Shown: positions 27,166 to 35,186 of the stretch, piece by piece | Layout: each line of letters opens with the position of its first letter | Numbering within the stretch: the stretch's first letter is position 1 | Assembly: GCF_004331645.1 (NCBI RefSeq) | Contig: NZ_SJSK01000003.1 | Coordinates: forward strand, 682,301-746,300 | Reading direction: 5' to 3' | DNA length: 64,000 nucleotides | From: Pedobacter frigiditerrae | GTDB taxonomy: Bacteria > Bacteroidota > Bacteroidia > Sphingobacteriales > Sphingobacteriaceae | The notes under the pieces: model-generated | What the model saw: only the letters and a program-made list of their open reading frames with translations | Database searches by the model: none | Told to the model about the DNA's origin: nothing | Position numbers and translations under genes: made by a program

Positions 27166-27418
27166 TTTGTCGCACTACTTTAAGTTTTCTAAACCGGTCC
27201 CTATAGCTATCGGAGAAGCGGCATACCCTATAATTGTGATGCTGAGCCTGTCGAAGGAAATTATAAAGCTACCTGCCTGCGGTAGACAGGTAGCGTAAAG
27301 CCAGACTTACTTTAATTATTGTGATAAAGTTACTTTTCTAAAAAAATGTCATTCCGACTTTGGAGGAATCTAGTTAGAGAGATTTTTCGCTTCGCTCTGA
27401 ATGACAAAAAATGGTCAT
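27166..27418. repeat. Mosaic of dispersed intergenic repeats
   Basis: No gene is visible. Pieces seen are: 27191-27220 (AAACCGGTCCCTATAGCTATCGGAGAAGCG, shown here in parts: AAACCGGTCCC, CTATCGGAGAAGCG), which resembles 59018-59048; 27236-27256 with GCTGAGCCTGTCGAAGG; a hairpin CTACCTG...CAGGTAG at 27269-27293, resembling those at 44931 and 59105; and an element bounded by TGTCATTC (27347) and GAATGACA (27399). Confidence 0.6.
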
Positions 27419-27450
27419 AAAAAAAGGGAACAACTTGCTCCCCTTTTTTT
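27419..27450. terminator. Bidirectional terminator after rplT
   Basis: A 10-bp A/T-flanked stem (27419-27428 with 27441-27450, AAAAAAAGGG/CCCTTTTTTT) has a CAA/TTG inner pairing. It lies 15 bases after the rplT stop on the minus strand. Confidence 0.85.
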
Positions 27451-27464
27451 ATGTAATGTATTTC

Positions 27465-27809
27465 TTATTTTACTGCATCAATGATTGCTTTGAAAGCATC
27501 TTTATGGTTCATTGCTAAGTCAGCTAATACTTTACGGTTTAAACCGATGTTTTTAGCTGCCAATTTACCAATTAATTGAGAGTAAGATACACCGTGCTCA
27601 CGTGCTCCAGCGTTGATACGTTGGATCCACAATCCGCGGAATTCTCTTTTCTTAACTTTACGGTCACGGTAAGCATATTGCAAACCTTTTTCTACCGTGT
27701 TTTTAGCAATGGTGAATACCTTGCTTCTTGATCCCCAATAGCCTTTGGCCATATTTAGGACTTTTTTTCTTCTGCGTCTAGCAGCTACTGCGTTTACCGA
27801 ACGTGGCAT
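27465..27809 (-). CDS. rplT: 50S ribosomal protein L20
   Basis: A 114-residue protein with the L20 signature throughout: an Arg/Lys-rich N-terminal helix ([16 protein letters not shown]), [33 protein letters not shown] and [10 protein letters not shown]. It binds 23S rRNA early in 50S assembly and in several phyla represses its own operon. It is the last gene of thrS-infC-rpmI-rplT, 71 bases after rpmI. Confidence 0.98.
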   Translation of the reverse strand: MPRSVNAVAARRRRKKVLNMAKGYWGSRSKVFTIAKNTVEKGLQYAYRDRKVKKREFRGLWIQRINAGAREHGVSYSQLIGKLAAKNIGLNRKVLADLAMNHKDAFKAIIDAVK

Positions 27810-27880
27810 AGTGTGTTGTTTTTGATAAGCGGTGTTGCCTTAAGCAATCTTAGTTACCGAGTACCTGGTTAAAAAATTAG

Positions 27881-28081
27881 TTATTTACCGATTGCAAGCA
27901 TACGTTTAACGTTGCCCATATCAGCATCACTTACCAGACTAGTCTGGCCTAAGTTACGCTTACGTTTAGTGCTCATTTTTGTTAAAATGTGACTTTTGTA
28001 GGCGTTCTTTCTTTTGATTTTACCTGTTCCAGTAAGCGAAAAACGCTTTTTAGCACTGGAATTGGTTTTCATTTTTGGCAT
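27881..28081 (-). CDS. rpmI: 50S ribosomal protein L35
   Basis: A 66-residue basic protein beginning [28 protein letters not shown], split here as [14 protein letters not shown] and [12 protein letters not shown], with the L35-type [16 protein letters not shown]. It is a structural protein of the 50S subunit. Its position between infC (26 bases upstream) and rplT is the standard operon order. Confidence 0.97.
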   Translation of the reverse strand: MPKMKTNSSAKKRFSLTGTGKIKRKNAYKSHILTKMSTKRKRNLGQTSLVSDADMGNVKRMLAIGK

Positions 28082-28107
28082 AACCTTGTTTTAATTTATA
28101 ATATTTA

Positions 28108-28677
28108 TTACTTCTTTGCTACTTTAGGCGCTAATGTTAAAAACATACGCTTTCCTTCTAATTTAGGTAGTAATTCTACTTTACCTATATCTTCTAAAGC
28201 TTGTGCAAACTTTAACAATAAGATTTCACCTTGTTCTTTATAAACAATAGCTCTACCTTTAAAGTGTACGTAAGCTCTCACTTTTTCGCCATTTTCTAAA
28301 AAGCTAACAGCATGTTTTAATTTAAATTGAAAATCGTGATCGTTAGTATTAGGACCAAAACGAATTTCTTTAATAACTGTTTGTTTAGCGTTTGCTTTTA
28401 TCTCTTTTTGCTTTTTCTTTTGTTCGTAAACAAACTTGCTATAATCGATAATACGGCAAACAGGTGGAACTGCATTTGGAGAGATTTCTACTAAATCTAG
28501 TTCCAACTCATCAGCAAGTGCCAAAGCTTTTGCCAATGGGTAAATCCCCGGCTCAACATTATCTCCAGCTAACCTAACTTCCTGAGCTCTGATATACTGA
28601 TTAATATTATGTTCTGCTTCTTTTTTCTTAAAAGGAGGACGTGGTCCCCTATTAAATCCTGGTCTTCCTAATGCCAA
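28108..28677 (-). CDS. infC: Translation initiation factor IF-3, non-AUG start
   Basis: A 189-residue protein. After a 22-residue basic, Pro-rich extension it has the IF-3 N-domain ([21 protein letters not shown], i.e. [11 protein letters not shown] and [27 protein letters not shown]), a lysine-rich linker helix and the C-domain ([27 protein letters not shown]). The start is TTG at 28677. An in-frame stop lies five codons upstream and the only internal Met is near the C-terminus, so no AUG start is available. Rare infC start codons are known in other bacteria to give IF-3 autoregulation. The gene starts 12 bases after the thrS stop. Confidence 0.95.
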   Translation of the reverse strand: MALGRPGFNRGPRPPFKKKEAEHNINQYIRAQEVRLAGDNVEPGIYPLAKALALADELELDLVEISPNAVPPVCRIIDYSKFVYEQKKKQKEIKANAKQTVIKEIRFGPNTNDHDFQFKLKHAVSFLENGEKVRAYVHFKGRAIVYKEQGEILLLKFAQALEDIGKVELLPKLEGKRMFLTLAPKVAKK

Positions 28678-28689
28678 ATGTAATTTTTG

Positions 28690-30615
28690 TTAAACTGTTA
28701 TTTCTTTAATAATTATTTCACTAAACTCTGCCAAAGTCATTGAACCTAAGTCTCCTTGTCCATGTTTGCGAACTGAAACTTTTTGCTCTTCCATCTCCTT
28801 TTCGCCTATTATAAGCATATAAGGTAACTTTTTAACCTCAGCATCTCTGATTTTTCTTCCAATCTTCTCATCTCGAAAGTCTATCAGACCGCGAATATCG
28901 GAATTATTTAGTTCATCTGAAACTTTTTTTGCATATTCTTCATACTTCTCTGAGATAGGTAGAATAATATATTGTTCTGGAGAAAGCCATAATGGGAAAT
29001 TACCAGCGCAATGTTCTATCAAAACTGCCACAAAACGTTCTAGAGAACCAAATGGTGCACGGTGAATCATAACCGGACGATGTTTTAAATTATCGCTACC
29101 TGTGTATTCTAATTCGAAGCGCTCTGGTAAGTTATAATCTACTTGAATTGTACCTAATTGCCACTTTCTACCCAACGCATCCTTAACCATAAAATCTAGC
29201 TTTGGGCCATAAAAAGCAGCTTCGCCAAATTCTACTACAGTTGGCAAACCCATTTCTTCAGCAGCTTCAATAATTGCAGTTTCGGCTAATTTCCAGTTTT
29301 CATCAGAACCAATGTATTTTGCTTTATTTTCTGGATCACGTAATGAGATTTGTGCAATGTAATTATCGAATCCTAAAGATTTGAAAACATACAATACCAA
29401 GTCAATTACTTTTTTAAACTCTTCCTTAACTTGATCTGGGCGGCAGAATAAGTGAGCATCATCTTGAGTAAAGCCCCTTACACGAGTTAAACCATGTAAT
29501 TCTCCACTTTGCTCGTAACGATAAACTGTGCCAAACTCTGCAAAACGAACTGGTAAATCTTTATAAGAACGTGGTTTAAACTTATACATTTCACAGTGGT
29601 GCGGGCAGTTCATTGGTTTTAAGAAAAACTCCTCTCCTTCTTGTGGTGTTTTTATTGGCTGAAAACTATCCTTACCATATTTCTCATAGTGACCAGAAGT
29701 AACATATAAATTCTTGTGACCAATATGAGGAGTGATAACTTGTTCGTAACCAGATTTAACTTGTGCTTTTGTTAAAAATTGAGCTAAACGTTCACGCAAA
29801 GCAGTTCCTTTTGGCAACCACATTGGTAAACCAGCACCAACTTTTTCAGAGAACATGAATAACTCCAATTCTTTACCCAATTTACGGTGATCACGTTTTT
29901 TTGCCTCTTCGATCATTAACAGGTATTCTGTTAATTCACTAGCTTTTGGAAAAGTTACGCCATAAATACGAGTTAACTGTTTTTTAGTTTCGTCTCCACG
30001 CCAATAAGCACCCGCAACATTCATCAATTTTATGGCTTTAATAAAACCAGTATTTGGAATGTGTGGTCCACGGCATAAATCTGTAAACTCACCTTGGCTA
30101 TAAAATGTGATTTTTCCATCATCTAAACCTTGTAGAAGGTCTAATTTGTACTCATCACCCTTTTCTGTAAAATATTGTATTGCATCAGCTTTGCTCACAC
30201 TTTTTCTGCTAAACCCTTCTTTTTGTTTAGCTAATTCCAGCATTTTGGTTTCGATGGCTTTAAAATCGTCTGAAGAGAATTCTCTATCTCCGAAGTCTAC
30301 ATCATAATAAAAACCAGTTTCAATGGCAGGGCCGATACCGAATTTTGTACCTGGATAAAGCGCTTCTAAAGCCTCAGCCATTAAGTGAGCTGATGAATGC
30401 CAGAATGTAGCCTTACCAGCTGTATCATTCCATGTTAATAATTTAACAGTAGAATCAGCTTCAATTGCTCTAGAAGAATCCCAGATTTCTCCGTTAACTT
30501 CTGCTGCTAAAACGTTTCTTGCTAAGCCTTCAGATATTGACAAGGCTATTTGATGGGCAGATGTGCCCTTTTCATACTGACGGCTTGAACCATCAGGTAA
30601 AGTAATGTTAATCAT
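28690..30615 (-). CDS. thrS: Threonyl-tRNA synthetase
   Basis: A 641-residue protein of normal length. It has an N-terminal TGS domain (residues 1-60), the editing/SAD domain ([17 protein letters not shown], with [10 protein letters not shown]), and the class II catalytic core including zinc-ligand Cys in [12 protein letters not shown], motif 2 [18 protein letters not shown] (in parts: [20 protein letters not shown]) and [11 protein letters not shown] motif 3. An anticodon-binding domain is at the C-terminus. It charges tRNA-Thr with threonine. It is the first gene of the operon with infC-rpmI-rplT. A leader hairpin resembling a tRNA-Thr anticodon arm precedes it. Confidence 0.98.
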   Translation of the reverse strand: MINITLPDGSSRQYEKGTSAHQIALSISEGLARNVLAAEVNGEIWDSSRAIEADSTVKLLTWNDTAGKATFWHSSAHLMAEALEALYPGTKFGIGPAIETGFYYDVDFGDREFSSDDFKAIETKMLELAKQKEGFSRKSVSKADAIQYFTEKGDEYKLDLLQGLDDGKITFYSQGEFTDLCRGPHIPNTGFIKAIKLMNVAGAYWRGDETKKQLTRIYGVTFPKASELTEYLLMIEEAKKRDHRKLGKELELFMFSEKVGAGLPMWLPKGTALRERLAQFLTKAQVKSGYEQVITPHIGHKNLYVTSGHYEKYGKDSFQPIKTPQEGEEFFLKPMNCPHHCEMYKFKPRSYKDLPVRFAEFGTVYRYEQSGELHGLTRVRGFTQDDAHLFCRPDQVKEEFKKVIDLVLYVFKSLGFDNYIAQISLRDPENKAKYIGSDENWKLAETAIIEAAEEMGLPTVVEFGEAAFYGPKLDFMVKDALGRKWQLGTIQVDYNLPERFELEYTGSDNLKHRPVMIHRAPFGSLERFVAVLIEHCAGNFPLWLSPEQYIILPISEKYEEYAKKVSDELNNSDIRGLIDFRDEKIGRKIRDAEVKKLPYMLIIGEKEMEEQKVSVRKHGQGDLGSMTLAEFSEIIIKEITV

Positions 30616-30653
30616 CTACAACTATGATTTAAAGGTTAAAAAAATTGTTTAGT

Positions 30654-30676
30654 AAAATCACATACCAAGTGATTTT
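30654..30676 (-). promoter_or_regulatory. thrS leader hairpin mimicking tRNA-Thr anticodon arm
   Basis: Read on the minus strand, an 8-bp perfect stem AAAATCAC/GTGATTTT encloses a 7-base loop TTGGTAT. Aligned to a tRNA anticodon loop this gives U33, anticodon GGU (a threonine anticodon), A37 and U38. It ends 38 bases before the thrS ATG. In E. coli, ThrRS represses its own mRNA by binding an anticodon-arm mimic; a similar role here is inferred. Alternatively it is a weak terminator of the upstream acyltransferase gene. Confidence 0.5.
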
Positions 30677-30683
30677 TGAAATG

Positions 30684-30714
30684 CAAAGATGCCCATTTTA
30701 CGACAAATTTCAAA
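30684..30714 (-). promoter_or_regulatory. Candidate thrS promoter
   Basis: On the minus strand, TTTG (30711-30714) lies 19 bases from CATCTTTG (30684-30691), one mismatch from the -7 consensus TAnnTTTG. Transcription would start about 30677-30680, right at the foot of the leader hairpin. Confidence 0.45.
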
Positions 30715-30732
30715 GTATAAGTAGTGTTAATT

Positions 30733-31815
30733 TCAAGAAGCTTTCGTTAACTTGTTTTTTAAATAATTACGGATCGGGGCATCAATAAATATCAAGCTTA
30801 GATAAGCTAATATAATTAATAATATAACCGAAATAGGAATTACTAAAGCCAATGTAGAAAGTGAAGGCTTAACTACAGCAACATACGTTAAAAATATCCA
30901 GACAAAGGGATAATGTGTCATGTATAGTGGATAAGAGATTTCTCCAGATAATTTTGCAAGTTTTTTTACCGATGGCTTTAAAGAACTACCTGCGCCTAAT
31001 GAAACGATTAATGGGAAATAAAACATAACCAGAATTGGCTCAACAACCCAGTTGTATTCATCATTATATGGTATTAAAAAACCAATTAATAAAAATATTC
31101 CTAATGCTAAAAAGCCTATTTTGTTCTTAATAATCCAATTAGAACGATAAATTAACATCCCTAAAAAGAAAGAAAATAATACTCTTACACCGCCATCCCA
31201 AAAATTTGGACCACCCCAACCACCGCTTATATTTTTTGAATTAATAGCTACATAACATAGAAAGATTGCTCCCATCAAGGTTAATACTTGCAAAACTCTT
31301 TTAGGCGCTTTAAAAAGTGCTAAAGCGTAAATTATATTTATCACATATTCCCAAAAAAGTGACCAAGCAGGTGCATTTAAATTGAAGAGATTGAAGTATC
31401 GCTCTTCCATTACTGGGTATGGAATTAAGCATATGGAACTTAAGAAAATGAGTGCAGTTTTACCAAAACCATAGATAGCGTAAAAATCACTGAAAGGATC
31501 AAAAAGAAAAGTAAGTAAGCCTAAAATAGAACCAATAACTACCAAAGGTTGTAAACGAATAAGTCTTAGTTTAACAAACTGCCAAATACCTATTTGTCCT
31601 ATCCTGCTATCATAAGCATATACAATTACGAAGCCCGATAAACAGAAAAAGAAATCTACCGCCAAATAGCCATGGCCTATGAAGTTTTTACTATAATCAG
31701 TAATGGCAATTTCCATAAAATGAAAAACAACTACTGCAATTGCAGCTATCCCTCTCAATCCATCTAAAATCTCAAAATGTTGTTTCGTTTTTAATAAGTT
31801 TTCTTTGGCAATCAT
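30733..31815 (-). CDS. Acyltransferase family 3 (OafA/YrhL-like)
   Basis: A 360-residue integral membrane protein with about ten hydrophobic helices. The N-terminal signature FEILDGLRGIAAIAVVVFHF contains the catalytic-type His, and a second conserved block is YLAVDFFFCLSGFVI. These enzymes move acyl groups to exported sugars such as O-antigen, exopolysaccharide or peptidoglycan. The start at 31815 is preferred to 31863, because the longer version abuts the terminator at 31868-31894 and adds a non-family segment. It is a single gene; the acceptor is unknown. Confidence 0.85.
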   Translation of the reverse strand: MIAKENLLKTKQHFEILDGLRGIAAIAVVVFHFMEIAITDYSKNFIGHGYLAVDFFFCLSGFVIVYAYDSRIGQIGIWQFVKLRLIRLQPLVVIGSILGLLTFLFDPFSDFYAIYGFGKTALIFLSSICLIPYPVMEERYFNLFNLNAPAWSLFWEYVINIIYALALFKAPKRVLQVLTLMGAIFLCYVAINSKNISGGWGGPNFWDGGVRVLFSFFLGMLIYRSNWIIKNKIGFLALGIFLLIGFLIPYNDEYNWVVEPILVMFYFPLIVSLGAGSSLKPSVKKLAKLSGEISYPLYMTHYPFVWIFLTYVAVVKPSLSTLALVIPISVILLIILAYLSLIFIDAPIRNYLKNKLTKAS

Positions 31816-31867
31816 TATGTGTGTAAGTAAGCTATAATTCCCAAATCTAAAAAAATTAAACACAAAA

Positions 31868-31894
31868 AAAGTCCCGATTTTTGGTCGGGACTTT
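31868..31894 (-). terminator. Terminator of the GLPGLI gene
   Basis: A perfect 10-bp stem (AAAGTCCCGA at 31868-31877, TCGGGACTTT at 31885-31894) is followed on the minus strand by a T-run. It lies 20 bases after the stop at 31914. Confidence 0.9.
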
Positions 31895-31913
31895 CATAAC
31901 TATGTTGGAAAAA

Positions 31914-32840
31914 TTAATTAATAATTACACTTCTAACTTGACCACCTTGGCCACCTCTATTACCACCGCTAAATCTTTTCATCATGTTTTGCATCTTAAC
32001 TACATACTCTTCTTGAGTAATTGGAGTAGCTTTTTTAGGAGCAGTTACATCTTTAGCACTTACACCTCTGTATTCGATGCTTTTCGCAGTTGTTGCGCTA
32101 CCTTTAGTCTCAATAGATAAAACAGTACCTTCTGTCCACATATTTGGGCTTGGGGAGAAATTAAAACCTAGTTCAGTAGTATACCAAACCGCAGTTTCAT
32201 CGGCAATTTCACCAACTTCACCTAAAACTTTCGCTTTACGGATAGTTTTAACAATAGCTTTATGACAGTTAAAGCCAATTATTTTTTTAGTCTCATCAGA
32301 TTTTACAATTTCAAATCTTGGTTCGCCTGGTAAATATTCAATTGAACTAGTAGCTGCAGCTGGAGCAGTAGCGCTAGCGCCACCTTGACCCTGACCTTGC
32401 CTATTGCCACCCATATTTAAATTAGGTTGTGAAGCAACGGTTAATTTGCTTTGCATTACATAAGTAGTATCACTTAAATCAAATACTTCTACTAATTTTT
32501 GGTCAGCAAATGAATAGAAATACTCTCTTTGGCCACCAGCACCACCAGCAAAACGCATCATACGCATCATACCGCCACCACCTTGACCGCCATTACTATC
32601 CTCAGTATCTTCAACAGGCATATAGCTTGCATTAGTAGCAGTAAATAACAATTCGAAGTTTGCTTTTTGGTTTTTTGGCATACGGGCTTTCATCTCCTCA
32701 GATAAAGTTATACCTCTTTCAGCAGCCATTGCCACAGGATCTATTGCTGTTTCAAACTGGATTGCTCCAGATTTTTTTTGAGCCTGACTTGTTAAGGCTA
32801 TAGAAAATAAGCCAACAAAGGCTATCAGAATTTTGTTCAT
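31914..32840 (-). CDS. GLPGLI family secreted protein
   Basis: A 308-residue protein with a signal peptide (residues 1-20, ending LTSQAQ). The mature part matches the GLPGLI layout of Bacteroidota: an early beta region, FNCHKAIVKT, and the TAVWYTTELGFNFSPSPNMW block followed by a GTVLSIET strand in place of the name motif. It is unusual in having two Gly/Gln/Met-rich low-complexity inserts (residues about 83-104 and 142-158) and a Gly/Arg-rich tail. The function is unknown; the protein is probably periplasmic. A TAnnTTTG box (TAAATTTG) lies 22 bases before the ATG on the minus strand. Confidence 0.75.
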   Translation of the reverse strand: MNKILIAFVGLFSIALTSQAQKKSGAIQFETAIDPVAMAAERGITLSEEMKARMPKNQKANFELLFTATNASYMPVEDTEDSNGGQGGGGMMRMMRFAGGAGGQREYFYSFADQKLVEVFDLSDTTYVMQSKLTVASQPNLNMGGNRQGQGQGGASATAPAAATSSIEYLPGEPRFEIVKSDETKKIIGFNCHKAIVKTIRKAKVLGEVGEIADETAVWYTTELGFNFSPSPNMWTEGTVLSIETKGSATTAKSIEYRGVSAKDVTAPKKATPITQEEYVVKMQNMMKRFSGGNRGGQGGQVRSVIIN

Positions 32841-32934
32841 TTTGTAAATGTTTTTGATACCACAAATTTATTGTAGTTTTTAGACTTGAAATGTTAAAAA
32901 AGGTTAATTTGTTTTAATATAACTTTTCTTTTAC

Positions 32935-32998
32935 ATAAACCCCTAATCCCCTAAAGTAGACTTTAAAGTCCCAATACCCCCTTCAGGGGGTTAGGGGG
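32935..32998. repeat. CCCCTAAA-type repeat with hairpin after the LutA-like gene
   Basis: AACCCCTAATCCCCTAAAGTAGACTT begins near 32938 (in parts: AACCCCTAATCCCC, TAAAGTAGACTT) and closely resembles the reverse complement of 54130-54156. It is followed by a 12-bp palindrome GACTTTAAAGTC (32959-32970) and a CCCCC-ttca-GGGGG hairpin (32977-32990), which may terminate the minus-strand gene ending at 32999. Confidence 0.55.
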
Positions 32999-33727
32999 TT
33001 AATAATCTAACCAACCATTTGCCAATACATCGGCAATGTGCATTGTTTTTATAGGTACATTATTTTTTTTGATGTAGCCATCTAAATGCATCAAGCAAGA
33101 TAAATCTGTAGAAATAATATATTCGGCTTCCATTTCTAAAGCATTATTCACTTTCTGTTCTGCCATAGCTGATGAAATTGCATCGAATTTAACGGCGAAA
33201 GTTCCGCCAAAACCACAACACATATCCGTATCTTTCATCTCTACCATTTCTAACCCATGGACTTTAGAAAGCAGCTGACGAGGTTCTTCTTTAATCTTAC
33301 ATTCTCTTAACCCGCTACAAGAATCATGGTAAACGGCTTTTCCATCAAGCTCTGCTCCAAAATAATCTTTCTTAACAATATTGACTAAAAAATCAGAAAG
33401 TTCGAAAATATTGGTTTGCATACTTCTGCATTTATTATGCACTATGGTATTGGTAAACAAATCATTAAAGCCATTTTTAACCATACCTACACATGATGCA
33501 GATGGGGCAACTATATATTCGTTATCAGAAAAATCATTTAAAAACTTGTTGCCTATTTCTTTGGCTTGCTCCCAATAACCAGCATTATAAGCCGGCTGGC
33601 CGCAACAAGTTTGCTTTGAATTATAACTTACTTCGCAACCTGCCTTTTCTAGGACTTTAATTGTATTAAATGCAGTTTCTGGATATAATTGATCTACAAA
33701 ACAGGGAACAAATAACTCTATCTTCAT
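32999..33727 (-). CDS. CCG-domain Fe-S oxidoreductase (LutA/YkgE-like)
   Basis: A 242-residue protein with two cysteine-rich CCG domains: CCGQPAYNAGY at residues 41-51 and CCGFGGTF at 170-177, with further conserved Cys9, Cys79 and Cys137. This is the LutA/YkgE arrangement, a subunit of the L-lactate oxidation complex LutABC and related to GlpC/HdrB. No LutB or LutC gene adjoins it; the next gene upstream is an MFS transporter 25 bases away. It could therefore serve another dehydrogenase or have partners elsewhere. Confidence 0.85.
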   Translation of the reverse strand: MKIELFVPCFVDQLYPETAFNTIKVLEKAGCEVSYNSKQTCCGQPAYNAGYWEQAKEIGNKFLNDFSDNEYIVAPSASCVGMVKNGFNDLFTNTIVHNKCRSMQTNIFELSDFLVNIVKKDYFGAELDGKAVYHDSCSGLRECKIKEEPRQLLSKVHGLEMVEMKDTDMCCGFGGTFAVKFDAISSAMAEQKVNNALEMEAEYIISTDLSCLMHLDGYIKKNNVPIKTMHIADVLANGWLDY

Positions 33728-33752
33728 TAGTGGATATTAAATTTCAGGCTCC

Positions 33753-35063
33753 CTACTCAACAACAACAGATTTCGGCTCTACCTTTTTTAAGAACAGCAA
33801 AAATACTAAACCTAAAATGAAAAATACAGTTAATGCGATAACAGAATTTCGCATACCTAATTTTTCGTCAATAAAACCGAAAATAAACATCCCAAAAACT
33901 AGGGCTACTTTTTCAGCAACATCGTAAAAACTGAAGAAGGAAGTATGGTCGGGACTTTCTTGTGGCAAAAATTTAGAATAAGTAGAACGAGATAAAGATT
34001 GAATGCCACCCATTATTAAGCCAATTACAGCTGCTAAAGCATAAAATTGATATTCTGTATGAATAAAATAGGCTGCCACACATGAGCCAATCCAAATGAT
34101 AACAACACCAATTAGCACATTAACATTTCCATATTTCTTAGATGATAAATATGACATCAGCATTGCACCAGGAATAGCCACTAATTGCAAAATTAAAATG
34201 GTTGCTATTAATTTTTCTGTTGGCAGATGTAATTCCTTTTCCCCAAATATGGTTGCCACTAGCATTACAGTCTGCACACCCATAGAGTAAAAGAAAAAAG
34301 CATATAAAAAACGCTTTAGATAAGCCATTTTCTTAACCTGTAACCATACTTTATTAAGTTCATTAAAACCATTAGTGAAAACATTCTTTTCAGCTTTGTA
34401 GTTTGCACTACCTTTTGGTAAATTTCTAAAAGGTATTTGTGCAAATACCAACCACCAAATACCAACCATAAAAAATGATAATCTGGCCGGAATTGAACTA
34501 TCAGTTATACCAAACCAATCTGGCTTAAATACAAATACAAAACATATAATTTGCAAAATTATACTACCTATATAACCATAAGTAAAGCCTTTTGCACTTA
34601 CTTTGTCTTGCTGGTCTACAGTAGCAATTTCTGGCAAATAAGAATTGTAGAAAACCAAACTACCCCAGAAACCAATTGCAGCTACCACACATAAAACAAC
34701 TCCTAGTTCTAAAGTTTCTATCTTGAAGAAAAACAAGCCACAACAAGCTAAAGAACCTATATAGGTAAACATTTGCATAAATACTTTTTTGTTACCCCTG
34801 GTATCTGCAACTGATGAAAGTATAGGAGATAAAAAAGCAATCACCAAAAAAGCGAAAGACATAGCATAACTATAAAGCGCAGAATTAACAAACTTTCTCC
34901 CAAAAAAAATCACATAATCAATCGTTTCAGGATTTTTATCTGATGTGATAATTGTATAATAGGCTGGAAATATGGTTGAAGTAATTACTAAGTTATAAGC
35001 TGAGTTAGCCCAATCGAAATAAGCCCAAGAGCGTATTGTCTTTTTGTCGTTTTTTGCTTGCAT
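33753..35063 (-). CDS. MFS transporter, UMF1/Atg22-like
   Basis: A 436-residue, 12-helix protein. The N-terminus IRSWAYFDWANSAYNLVI is characteristic of the UMF1/Atg22-like MFS family, as is the second-half motif GLIMGGIQSLSRSTYSKFLP. These proteins are predicted efflux permeases, with amino acid export the best-studied eukaryotic role; the bacterial substrate is unknown. It lies 25 bases upstream of the LutA-like gene on the same strand and may be co-transcribed with it. Confidence 0.85.
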   Translation of the reverse strand: MQAKNDKKTIRSWAYFDWANSAYNLVITSTIFPAYYTIITSDKNPETIDYVIFFGRKFVNSALYSYAMSFAFLVIAFLSPILSSVADTRGNKKVFMQMFTYIGSLACCGLFFFKIETLELGVVLCVVAAIGFWGSLVFYNSYLPEIATVDQQDKVSAKGFTYGYIGSIILQIICFVFVFKPDWFGITDSSIPARLSFFMVGIWWLVFAQIPFRNLPKGSANYKAEKNVFTNGFNELNKVWLQVKKMAYLKRFLYAFFFYSMGVQTVMLVATIFGEKELHLPTEKLIATILILQLVAIPGAMLMSYLSSKKYGNVNVLIGVVIIWIGSCVAAYFIHTEYQFYALAAVIGLIMGGIQSLSRSTYSKFLPQESPDHTSFFSFYDVAEKVALVFGMFIFGFIDEKLGMRNSVIALTVFFILGLVFLLFLKKVEPKSVVVE

Positions 35064-35186
35064 AATTTTAGATTAATTAAAAGTAGATAAAAAATTAATA
35101 AACAATGTAAATGTTAGAAATTGCTGGACTGTTAAATTGTCTTAGAACCTTGTCTTGCTACTTTATACTAGATACTTAATACTCCC

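Noticed and set aside
28630..28640. AGGAGG as a ribosome binding site
   Set aside because: It is inside the infC coding region on the non-coding strand and precedes no gene start.
30654..30676. A tRNA gene
   Set aside because: Only an anticodon-arm-like hairpin is present; acceptor, D and T arms are missing.
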